A stretch of DNA of 64,000 bases, taken from the NCBI GenBank assembly GCA_037039925.1, contig JAXRKP010000028.1, forward strand, positions 502,089 through 566,088, in the 5' to 3' direction. Shown here piece after piece: positions 1-11,800 of the stretch (position 1 is its first letter; each line of letters opens with the position of its first letter). The position numbers and the translations under genes were made by a program. The notes beneath the pieces were generated by a model. The model had not been told where the DNA came from, ran no database searches, and was given only the letters and a program-made list of their open reading frames with translations. This DNA comes from Doris montereyensis (Eukaryota; Mollusca; Gastropoda; Nudibranchia; Dorididae).

Positions 1-1504
1 TGCGCGATCACTCTCCTACCGACTTGCTGTGATGGTGATGTAGACCTACTGTAATACATTCTCTCCCTCACTCAGTCTCATTAGCCTCTGCCTCCGGGAC
101 TACTGATATGGCATTACCATTCGACTTGGACTCACTGAAATGATGGTGGTGCTGAAGCGTGATCGCTGATCACTCTCTTTTGCCATTCAGTGAGGAATAG
201 GCTAAGTCCATGTTCTATGGTTCCTCTCCTCTGAGCCCAACTCCAGGACTCCGTGATCTTTCTGATTCTTATTAAAATTTTACTACACCGTTCCTCGGGA
301 GATAAGAACAGTAAATTCTTAGGTGACCTCAGACATGCGTTGTATTTTTGCTTCGTCATTCATATAGACTATTTTTATTGGTCATTCTCCTTGACCTTAA
401 AATTTTGGCCAGTCCTAATTTCTTTGATTGTATGTCGTGCCTAAGATGCCAAGACATGGTTACAGGTGGCCAGGGCGAGTGGTGAGCCTTTCTTGTATCA
501 GTAACTGACCTGCCCGTGTGATGTCTAATCTTTGTTTCTGTCTTGTTTCCTGATAGCAGAGAATTGTAAGAAGAAGGATGTAGACCCCATTACTGGTTCT
601 CTTTCCCAGTTCTACTGTGTATCAGGGGAGGGGGTGGTTTCAGGAGAATCTGCATTAAAGAAACAAAGATTTCATCTGTTTCCAAATTGTCCTATTATTA
701 CTCTTGCTTTATTTGACATCACCACACTAAAAACCTAAAGCGAGACAACTGATGTTGTGAATTCCAAACTTCAACAATGAAGCTAACATTGCTAGGCATA
801 AAATGGCTAGTGCTTAAAAGCTAGGAGTCATGTCATATGTGGGTAAAGATATAATTTGAATTTTGGAAATTCCTCAACTGTTAGGGAATCACAATACATT
901 TATTATAATTTGTGTATTATATGCACAGTACAAAGATCAATAAGTTGACTAAAATCCAATAAAAGTGTAAACGAAAATCCACACAAATCGAGCGAAAAAA
1001 CACAGAGAAGGACAGCAGCCTGCTGGTTGCTTCTTCATTATACAACTTTCTTAGATGTAAACCCTGTATTAACAACCATTCAACAATGACAAATATTGTA
1101 CATTGTAATGTATATATATGTATTATGCCTCTGAAGCATATCTAATGTAGATTTATAAATGTAAAGACAGACAGTGAGGCAAGGGTTATGTCGAAAGTAA
1201 TGAACAATGACATAAAATATGAATGTAGACTAGACAGATACAAAGGAATAGACAGGAAAATATCTTGTCACATCTTTATTTATTCCTACAGGGTTTCATT
1301 ATATATTTCATATAGTTGGTGAAGCTGTCTAAATGCATTTAAGTCATAATTAATGGAACCCTATCCTGTGTTTTGGGAAGAAAAACAGAACTCTTTGTTT
1401 AGATCATTGTGTAAAATGAACTTTTCTATTGTTCAAGGCCTCAAATATTTATAATGACTCAAAAGAAGCATGCGTTTGATCATGGTAAGGACAAATCTCA
1501 TATC
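1..1504. other. AT-rich flank without a recognised gene
   Basis: I see no conserved coding stretch. A repeat shared with 3822-3930 lies at 415-490. The missing non-coding first exon of CNOT9 may lie here or upstream. Confidence 0.5.
415..490 (+). repeat. Dispersed repeat, copy 1
   Basis: TCTTTGATTG, TGTCGTG and ACAGGTGG blocks recur in the same order at 3822-3900 with moderate divergence. Confidence 0.5.
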
Positions 1505-1511
1505 CCATATC

Positions 1512-2696
1512 CAGGGATGTAAATCTTTCAGATTTTCTCTGATTTCAGATTATTTGATTGTGTTGAAATTTGGGGGTAAATTCTCTATTTCTAGTCTAGA
1601 AATAGATCTAGATTCTAGATCTAATTCTATTTAATTTTTGTTATTTCAGATAATTATTTTTTTGATTCACTGATAGATCTATTATATTTTTTCGACTGTA
1701 AGAATTCGAAACCTAAAAACTATGAACAAAAGGAAGTTATTTTCACTATTACATTAATACTATTGTCACGATATCCGTTCGCTATTTGTAAGACGAATTT
1801 TCAGAGAATAATCCTCTGACGGCCGAGTTTCCTTCACTATCATTAGTCCGAGATTCTCCGAGGATTCAGAGAATAATTCTCTGACCCACGTAAATAGCCG
1901 AAGCGGCGAAATAGACGGTAGGTATAAGGGAAGTAACTCTCATTGGTAAGTATTAAAATTAGTAAACACAACATGGCGTCGTGTTCACGAAGGTCTCTTA
2001 ACTTTGTGGAGCGAGATACAACAGTTGATGCGATAGATCTAGAGTGTAGGAACAAATTTCGATGGGATTGGTTATTGTTGAAAGATGACAACGGCGTTTT
2101 GTTTTCAGATTATTTCCGAAAGGTAGACAAAGATGGATTTTGCTTGGTGCTGTTACTGTAAGTGCGAGATAAAGTACGGCAGTGGTGGGGTGCGTTGTTT
2201 AAATGACCATGCTAGCCGATCTAAAGCTCACAATCGAAACTGTCATATTTTTCGATCTAATCTTAGTCTTCCAGCTGCAATGCAGGCAGCATGCAGTAAG
2301 ATTTCTGGTACTGCAGATATCAGTAGTCCATCACTGCGTAGATCTAGCTCTAGTTCAGCTCTTCTGTCCTCTTTACCTTATAGTTATGGTGCTGCTCCAA
2401 ACATTGAGCAAGAGCACAATAGATCTAGGGTACCACTCATTTATTTATTTTTTGTCTACTGTTTGTTCTAGTTTTGTTTCTTCATTTTAAAGTTTCTTTA
2501 TCCCTAGTAATTTAACTAAATTAAGCCCAGGAGAGGCCATATTTAAGCTGTACAAGTGTGAAAATTCAATTTCGGCCGGGGTCCCCCCCTGGACCCTTAA
2601 AGGGGGCGTTGCCCCCGACCCCACCGGGGCCTACGCAGCCCCTGGACCCCGGCGTTTATTTTCAGAGAATTTCTTCAGATGCCATTTACATCCCTG
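1512..2696. mobile_element. hAT-like element, non-autonomous
   Basis: The ends are CAGGGATGTAAAT and its inverse (ATTTACATCCCTG), followed inside by TTCTCTGA-type inner repeats. CATATC stands directly outside both ends (1506-1511 and 2697-2702) as a target duplication. CAGGG ends are typical of hAT transposons, which usually duplicate 8 bp. Inside is a broken zinc-finger ORF and a GC-rich palindromic stretch (2573-2655), but no transposase core. It sits just before the CNOT9 start exon. Confidence 0.75.
1973..2450 (+). pseudogene. Broken BED/C2H2-like zinc-finger ORF inside the hAT-like element
   Basis: An ATG at 1973 opens MASCSRRSLNFVERDTT and runs to DYFRKVDKD. Near 2130 the likeness moves to the +1 frame, continuing AWCCYCKCEIKYGSGG, CLNDHASRSKAHN. 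Paired Cys followed by H-x5-6-H is the layout of the finger found at the N-terminus of many hAT-like transposases. The rest is Ser-rich. A one-base insertion or an error breaks the frame. Confidence 0.55.
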
Positions 2697-2847
2697 CATA
2701 TCACATGATGGACTTTTTGTTTACACATATCTATCCTTGTTTAATACTTTTAATGAGTGGGTTCATGTTGCTGTATCCTTCAAATGTTGCAGTTCTCTTT
2801 ATGATGTATTATTTTTTGAATTAACATACTTAATTCTTTTTTTGCAG

Positions 2848-2898
2848 GTATTAGACATGAATCCGTTAGCCGCTCAGCAGCAGCAGCAGCAACAACAG
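2848..2898 (+). CDS. CNOT9: CNOT9 first coding exon (poly-Gln N-terminus)
   Basis: An exon opens after TTTTTTTGCAG at 2847, carries nine bases of 5' untranslated sequence and then ATG at 2857. It encodes MNPLAA followed by eight glutamines (CAG/CAA mixture) and ends at a GT donor in phase 0. The CAG run is a likely length-variable site. The 3' end of a hAT-like element lies only 160 bases upstream. Confidence 0.85.
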
Positions 2899-5800
2899 GT
2901 TTGTTGTTAATTTTAATGTCTAGGCCTATACACATGGTATTTATATTATTCTGAAGTCTTCACAAACTTTTTCATGTCTTTGTGAAAAGGACTAGAGTTT
3001 AAGCTAATGACTCTGGTCATTTTATGGTGAAAAGAGATGTCAATTTCTAAATCTGCATTGAATTTTACATTGGTTTGAGACCTACTCATCAATGATAATA
3101 ATGCAAATATGGATAATTTCTTAAATTAGTACTTTTTATTTCTCACACCTTAAAATAATCTCCCATCTCTTTTATGAATCATAATTTATTTTATAAGTGG
3201 TTTATATCTGTAAATTTGAGTAAAAAAATACATTTGTCAGTTTTATTCGTGATAGTAACAAGCCACCATATGTTTCGTGCACTGAGATAGAACTGATGCC
3301 AAAATGTTAACAATTATTGACACCAGGAATTAAATGAGGTACAGTGGTGTCTGCTTAAGAATGCTTGGGAGACAGAAACTGGGTTCTTAGGCAAACCGGA
3401 TTCTAAGATGAACTCTGACCTGCTTTGAGAATTGTGTAGACATTATGAGGGTTTGAAGCTGTACTTGAAATGCTGTTTTGAAAAATATGCAGTTGCAGAG
3501 GTAAATAGATCTAGCCTCCAGAGAGCTGAGCAAATGAATGAGAGTTTATGATTCTGTACATGTTGAAAACACTAATGTGATTGGTCATTCATTTTTCAGC
3601 CAATCAGAAAAAGAGGAAAGTTGATTACATGCAAGACGGTTTGAGAAAACTCACAACAATAAGAGGGCCATCCTTGGCCCGGAACCTCCTTATTCGGGGG
3701 AAAGCTGCATATTATAAATGTCCACTATTATTATTACCCTGCATGTCACCTGTGTTTAATGGTGCAATACCAGCCGCGCAATTGCTTTGCCTCAACATCT
3801 TGGCACGTGACCGCTAGACCTACAAAATCTTTGATTGCCTGTCGTGTCTCAGGCGCTAAGGCATAGTCACAGGTGGTCAGGGTAGCTGGCGAGGCCCTCA
3901 TGTCTGTCATTTGGTATCTGGCACATTTGCGTGACTTGTTTATAACACCCAATAGTGTCTGGACTAATGCAATAGCCACCCTCCTTTCTATGATTCACTT
4001 GCAACATACTGCATGTTATTGGCAATTATGAGCACATATTTTTCTCTCTCGTGATTCTCAACTCATAATCAGACTGGGTTCTAAGGCGGATCGGGTTAAA
4101 CTAATTGGGTCTTAACTTTTTCCACTCGGTTTTCGCTGGAATTAACGTATTGTTAGCGAATGATTCAAAGGAACTGAAGGAAGTGACATTTAACGGGGAA
4201 AAAACTGTTTCAATTCTTCTTTTTATTATCTTTGAGCTCAAAATTTGTATCACACAAATAGAAACGGTATTGAAATGTAGTACTTAAACAATTTCATTGT
4301 TCATTTGGTGTGTTTCGTAAGATACTGCACATAGACGTTTAAGGTCCTATCTAATCGATGTCATTCAACGGCTCGAGTCACTTGAGCCGTTGTATGTGAA
4401 ACACACACATTGCACTGATCCTTTTTTAGGAACATGTAATGACAAGTTGCTCTGGTGAAATAGTTCTTTGAATACAGTTAAGCAGACTGTTTCTATCGTC
4501 TTCTTTGCATTTGATTTTGTAAGCCCTGTAAAGGTCTGCAATACTCTTAAATTGCGCTTCTAAATACAGTTTGCCTGTATTTTGTCTGCAATAATGTAAA
4601 GGCATCTTGTTTAATTTTGCAAAGAATTCATTAAGAATAAAGACTTTGTCGTCATTCGATCTTTGGTAACATGATGACCATAGGGGTTGGGTAGATGAAT
4701 CCTGGGAAGGTTCTTTAAAACACCTTTGAATAAAAGTGCAATAGTATTTATAAACATCTGTTTGCACATGGGAAGAATTTCACCAGAGATGCGTTTTAAA
4801 TTATACTGAAAAGTCGTTTGTCTTTTTGAGGAATCCTTAGACTGTGTCCTGCGTGTCACTGGAATTTGATGAACGAGTCCTTTAATGAAAGCCCTTTTAG
4901 CATCATCAGTGAGGGTCCATACATATCGAAAGATTGCCTCTCTGTCCTCATGTGTGCAGCCCTGACATTTTGTAGATTGGGATTTGCATGAACAAGGCGC
5001 TTTCATTTCATGTGCTGCAATTTCTTTTCCCCTTTGGGACATGTAGGGGAAAGCCTTTTTGGTGGTTTTCTTTCCTTTTGTTTTGATTCCATTCATTTGG
5101 ACCTAACTTTTGGTGTTTTGGCGTTTGATGGATCGTTTCTTCGTCAGCTGGTGCATTTTCTTGAAGGTCAGAGTTGACATAGGCAATAACTGCATCATCA
5201 ATGATGTCGGTGGACACTTCTGTGGAGGATGGTGTGGCAATCTGTGGTTGATGCTGTACTTTGACGACGGTACCATGGGGTACTGGATCAGAAGTTAGAG
5301 ATGTAGTGTTTACAAGAAATGCAGCTGGTGTAGCTTCTTAAAGGTCAGAGTTGATGTTGGCAATGACTGCATCATCAATGATGTCAGTGGACACTTCTGT
5401 GGAGGGTGGTGTGGCATTCTGTGGTTGATGCTGTACTTCGATGACGGTACCATGGGGTACTGGATCAGACGTTACAGGAGATGCAGCAGCTTTTACTGAT
5501 TGTAAATAGGCGTCCTTCACATCAAGAACAGGAGACGGTCTTCATCTCTATGTTGTTGTTGAACCCATGATTCATAATGCACGCTCTAAAACATAATAAA
5601 TTTCTTGATAAGTATCCCGAGTTTTATACAGTTTTATACACCCATCGACCAATTTGTGAGTAGACAAGAAAAACCATGTTACATAAGCTGTCTCTCACCC
5701 AAGCAGGTGTGTGCGTTTTTTATTTGGTCAGTAGCTTTCACCACAACTTAAAGACATAGATAAGGCGACTTCATTACATTAACTTACGTGTTGACATCAG

Positions 5801-8800
5801 ATGTCTCACAGACGTTAAAAGTTCTCGAAGTTAATTAATAGTGCATTGCATAAATTGTCCAGACTTTGCATCTTGGTTCAATTTGTCTAGACTTGTGACA
5901 GACGACCTTTTTGTTTTGATATTGTTTCGGTCTGACGAACACTGGCGACGGGCAAGCTTATTCGCTCTGCCTAACCAACAGGTAGACTGCTTCTCAACCG
6001 CTGAATCGACGTGATTCAAAGGCTCAAGCAGATGAGCCATTGAATCACGACGAAATTTGGAGGTGACGAAGATAAGCGATTGATTTATTAAAAGATTAAA
6101 ACTTTTTGGAACATTCTATCAAAACTAGGATTTTAACACAATGTATATTAGAGGATGTAATGATTTTTAAAAAATATTGCAATTAGACCTTTGAATCACG
6201 TCGCTAACAACTTGACTTATAATAAGCAACAAGTCAACATATTTGATATAATATGGAAGGGAATTAAATTTCCTATCATTTTAAACAGTGATTAGAGTGA
6301 TTTGCATGCTTATAGTTATAGTAAGGATGGGAGGAAATGAGTTAATGAAAAAAATGTCCTTTATTTTCAGCTTTATTCTTCAAAATGTCGATTGATGTCA
6401 TTAAAATGGTTATCATAGTGTAGTTAATCCAATTAGCTTTCAATTGATGTTTAATATGAGGGCATTTGCTTGATAGATCTTCCTTGTATGAATATTTTAA
6501 AATTTCAATGCACAGGTTAAAATATAACTTTTTGGGGATTCACACCGACATTGCGGAGTAACCGAGTCCTTTCCAGTTCTGATTCTAGATCTAACCGTTC
6601 TTGTAATAATAGGATTTGGTATAGATCTACTTATGATAGTCATAAAACCAGATGAGATAGAGGGGATGTCTGGATCTAGATTTGAATCAACACTATGGCT
6701 AAATCGGTGGATTCATCACTACTTGTTGACTGATTTAGATTATGATCTCCTGACACAAGTCACTGACATCACTATCAAACTTTCTGACATCTGTTATTTC
6801 ATCCTTAAGGGCACTAGTCTGTGTTACATCAAACAGATGAGGTTGCTTTGGCGGTCTCTCAGCCATCTCTCTCATTGAATTTTTGTGAAATACCAATGAT
6901 GACAGTTGGAAAGGCTTTGGCAAAGTAACGATGAAAGTAGACCAAAACAGAAGAGTCTAAAAAATAGCACAGAGCTATCTTCTCACAAAATGAGGTCCTG
7001 GGTATCGACCAACTCTTAAAATACGCGTGGAGGTCGGAAAATGAATCGACAACTGGCTCTGTCTTCCAACAGTATAGGGAAAATCGCACCAACAACTAGT
7101 CGTCACTCTGGGCGGTAAGAGTTATGGAGTAAGTTTTATATAAGAAGAATTCAGTTGCGCGGAAATGAGTTCTTAGGGGGAGCGGGTTCTTAGGCTGTAA
7201 TATTATACAGCAGGGAAAACAATGGCAAACTAACACATATTGCTGTATGCCTCGAAATATCAGGACTCTGCTCCTGATTATACTAGGCTCAACTCTTGAG
7301 TACAGGACTTACTTTAACTTTAAATTTATTATGCACCCACATGCTCAGTGTTTTTAACAGAAATACTGTGCAAGAACAAAATTAACGCATTTTGTGTAAT
7401 TTCTGTATGATGCTTGTAGATATCTCTCTTTTGTATCAAATACTAAAATTAAGCTATCATTTGAAATTCTTGTCACATTAAAGCAGAGAGGGATGATTCA
7501 GCCACCCCCAGTTCAAGTCGACCGAGATCGGATTTATCAATGGATAAATGAATTATCATCTCCGGAAACAAGGGAGAATGCTTTGGTGGAACTGAGGTAT
7601 TGTAATTTATAGTTTTCTTTACTTATCAGCTTTTGTGCACTTAATGAATTTAGGGAGACAGATAAGGTTCCTAATCACTAGATTTTGAGGAAAGCAAAAG
7701 AAAAACAACCCTCCATGTTTCCAGACAAGTGTAATAAATCAGGCAGTTCTTTCTTTCTCATGGAAATTAAATTGCAGTATTATGGTTTAGTACAAATAAC
7801 TTTACCATAGACAGTAGTGACCGCTAAATGCTCAGTGCTTGGGCGGCAGAGAAAATGGGTATTTAGGCGAAAATAGGTCTGGGGCAGCAATTGGGGATGG
7901 ATGGGGGGGGGGGGGGGTGTGTAATGAATAAGTGATTTTCATCGCGTATGGTGCAGAAATTCACCATTTACCTCCTTTGTGATCTTTATTAACCGGGAAT
8001 TCTATAGAAAAACGTATTTCAATGCCCCGTTTTATTTGGTTTCTTGACCATCGCTCGCCACAAAGACCCGAAGTCACATTGGATCCGACCAAGAAGTGAA
8101 GCAATAAATCTGTTCACACTTGTCCCGCGATTAGTGCCTGGTCTATTAAAAACGCCAGGTGATTTCATGCCAGGTACGACATCAATAATTGCCCGGTGAC
8201 AAACGAGTGATGAAATAGAAGAAAGGCTGTGCTGTACATTGGGTGGAGTAAAGAAGGGGAGAACGGTTATCTTTTATTACATTACAATGGGTAGGTAGTG
8301 ACAGGGTTTGTACTCATCTTGGAAAACTGGGAAATTCTTCAAATTTCTATCAATTTTGTGATTATATTTTTTCCATCTCAGAACTGGACGAGATTTCATA
8401 CAGGGCACAACTCAATGGCCATTCAGTTATGCTGTTCTCTGTCTTTATTCGCTCATTCTCAAATTGTCTTTAGAACAACCAGGCTTTCAATTTGTCAGAC
8501 CTGCCATTCTTTACCATTCAAACTTCATATCATTTTAGGATTTTGTCTCAGTTACGATTTTACATTCACTAATTCAGTTCCACCTTTGTTGCGCTTTGCA
8601 CCCAATTTCACGTCGTTTGTTCAAGCCCATACGGGCCAGAAATTTCTGCTCCGTGGTTTGTCTAACACCAACTAGGCCTATAAGAAAGATTATCTATCTC
8701 TATCTCTCTTTCATACATATATGCATGCATACACACACTCACGTACAATGCAAGAATTACGTACAGCATCCTGATCAATGCATGAACCTGTAGTATTATA

Positions 8801-11800
8801 TTGTAATAGGCCCACTACTGCTACAACATGAGTAGTGAGTTTTTTTCTTTACTTTCCTTCTTTTATTGATTGCCTTTTATCTTGCTGTTTCCTCTTAATT
8901 CACCCTGAGATCAAAGCACATGGCGGAGGTGATAAAATTCAATAAAACAAACTAGTTCAACTAACATCCACTCCCCTCCCCAATCACAATCATAAAGGGA
9001 GATAAATCACATGTGAATTATTGGTGTTTCCTTTTCTTTCTTTTTACCCAATTTTACTATTTTTTTATAGCTTGGATTAGGATATTTCACAATTCCACTT
9101 TTCTTCTGAAAATGAATGGGAACCCTGAAGTGAAGAATGGTTACAATGCCTGACACATTTTTGATGGGTATTAGCCCACTTAGTGATGAGATTACGTGAA
9201 TGTATGATTTAAAAAAAAGAAATTTCAATCAATTATATTACGGACGTACTTTATGATAATTTTGACCAGATGATACCTGCAGTTGCCGTTGAGACCGGGC
9301 ATTTAGGTGGAATCTTGATTATGAAATGAACATTTAAAGGGGCAATTTATATCTAAATAAAATTGATTTCACTGGGATTGCATACATTTAGGCGAAACAG
9401 GCATCATGGCGGCGATCACTACTGTGTATAATCTAAAAATACACTGACCGTTGCAATTATTGTACTCAACATATAAATGATGACAGATGACAAAGTACTA
9501 ACAAAGTAACTATACCATCTAAATGTAAGAGTGATTTATTATTTCACATCATTCCACAGTTATACAAAAGTTTTTTGTATTATTTGTGAAATGAACTGTA
9601 ACTAAGATGAACTTGTTTAAAATCTTGGAGTTTGCAATTTTTAATATTATTGAGATCCTGTTTTTTTTTATCATTCAGGGATTGAACCAGCTTAAAGTTA
9701 CTTCAGTTTCATGGATGATTGTGTGGTCATGTGTATAAGTGACATTTTTAAAGTAGTTAAACATGGTTAATGTCACTAAGTGACAATTTTCCCCTGGAAG
9801 ACAGAACAAACCAGTGATGTTTCGGTGTAACCCTTCGTTAGACAATAAGCGATGAATATCTATAGTATATGCCTATACATGCATCACACAGTGTGATAAA
9901 GGAAATAAAACTGAAAGGAGGAATTCATTTTCTCTCTTCTCGACCTCTTTTTCTTCCTCCTTAATGTTTTTCTTCACGTATCACACTGTGTGATGCCTGT
10001 AAGGTTGATAGATATTCCTGGTTTGTTGTCTGATTATACTCGAAACATCACATAATTGTTCTGTCTTCCTAGGCAGAGTTGTCATTTATCACTTTGGCCC
10101 ACTCTGGCTCTTTGTATTAAATAACAATAAAGTGCTAAAATTTTATCGGTGGAACTAAAAAAGAAATTTAAAAGAGGACGTTTATATAATGATATTGCGA
10201 CATTTAATTATTCAAATTTGCCATTATAATAACTACTTCATAATGAGGATAAGTACAATTTTGTTTTGGATTTTTCATTTATTATATTTATTTTAGTATT
10301 GTCAAGGGAAAAAATAAGATCTATAGTAGACCTGATTACCATTATGATTTTCTTAATTTGCATCATTTTTGATTGAGTGGTTATGGCAATATGATTTCAA
10401 CCTATGGGTTGTTTAGATTCAAAACCAGTAATATTCACAAGTTTTTAATGCAGACTAATTTATTTGGACGGCAACGTTGAGCATACATCTGTTGGAAGAG
10501 CCATGATGGATTTGTGAGTGAGAAACTCCATTTGTAACTTTAACATACAATATTTTCTATTTACCTGTAAGGCACTGGTTTCTCATTCATTTCTTTATTC
10601 CCAAATCTGAGGGGGAACTCAGTAGTGGTAGTCCAGAGGCAAGGTGTCGTCCTTTCTACTTTAAGGTCATGGGTTGAAGTCCCGTCGGTGGTTGGAACAA
10701 TTTTCTAGAGTAAAATTTACTCCCCTGATCCAAGTAGATGGATCGACATCTAGTCCCAATGAAGACGGACAATGCAAAGGAGGTCTCATGTGCAGATCAC
10801 AACATTCTGTGCACGTTAAAGAACCTGTGGCTGTTTACAAAGCAAAATATAAAATCCTACCATGTCTGCCCTAGATTTCTAGTGGCAGTAGAGTAAACGA
10901 AACAAATATATCAAGCGGTTGGCGGGAGCTGCTGGTAGGTCCTACTTCTTCCGTTTTACTCTTACCCTTTCATCTTGCTGTTTCCTCTAATTCACCCTGA
11001 GATCACAGCAAATGGTGGATGGGGGTCAATTCCAATTAAATAAACAAATAATGTATCAAGCATCTGTGATACTGATATGTGGGCTTGGATCGGTCTTCAT
11101 AGAACTTTATATAACTGAACTGTTCTTCTTTTGTTTAGATTTAGTTGATAGTTTCAGACTGATCAATGTCAAAGTGTAATATATAAAGATTGAGATGAAA
11201 GTTTTCTCCAGGCTGCTGAAATTCAAAACAACTTTCATAGAATTGTGTGTTTGTTCATGTGTGTTTTCAAAAGAAAAGGGATCTTTCAAATAGACTGTCG
11301 GAGGATGGGGGGGGGGGGGGGACCAGATTGGAGAGGCGGGGGAGTGAAAACTAATGATTTACTGGGAGAGTCAGATTTGATTTACCCACATTGTGCCCAA
11401 ACCGCCCCGTAAACAGCTAAGGGATCTTTAACGTGCACTGTGATCTGTACACAGGACCTCCTTTTTATCGTTCGTCTCCGATGGGACTAGGTGTTGATCC
11501 ACCTACTTGGGCGGAGGGGGTAGATTTTCCTCAAAAACTCGAGAACATTTTTCAACCGGTGGCTGGACTCAAACCCACTACCTCTTGGTTGAGAGGTTGA
11601 CACCTTGCCTCTGGATTAATGAGTCCCCCGATTAGGAGAGAACAAGGTATGAGAGTTAGGATGACAGATTAGGAGAAATGAAAAGTAAATTGAAGGGATA
11701 AAATGCATGAGATTGAAGATATGTTGTCACAGAACTGAACCACATATATAAGAGTGATGGTCACTGCTTCATGGGTTCTCTTGGAGCTCAAAACAACCCG

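Larger units (their letters stand above)
4350..6060 (-). mobile_element. DNA-transposon-like unit with hairpin ends
   Basis: A transposase-like gene on the minus strand is bracketed by two similar hairpins: CAACGGCTC/GAGCCGTTG at 4366-4392 and GTGATTCAA-GGCTCA/TGAGCC-TTGAATCAC at 6011-6048. The same GGCTC...GAGCC core on both sides suggests matched element ends. The superfamily is not identified. Confidence 0.5.

Noticed and set aside
4105..4287. Small plus-strand frame between the T-like repeats
   Set aside because: No likeness to known proteins, no splice context and it lies in transposon-derived sequence.
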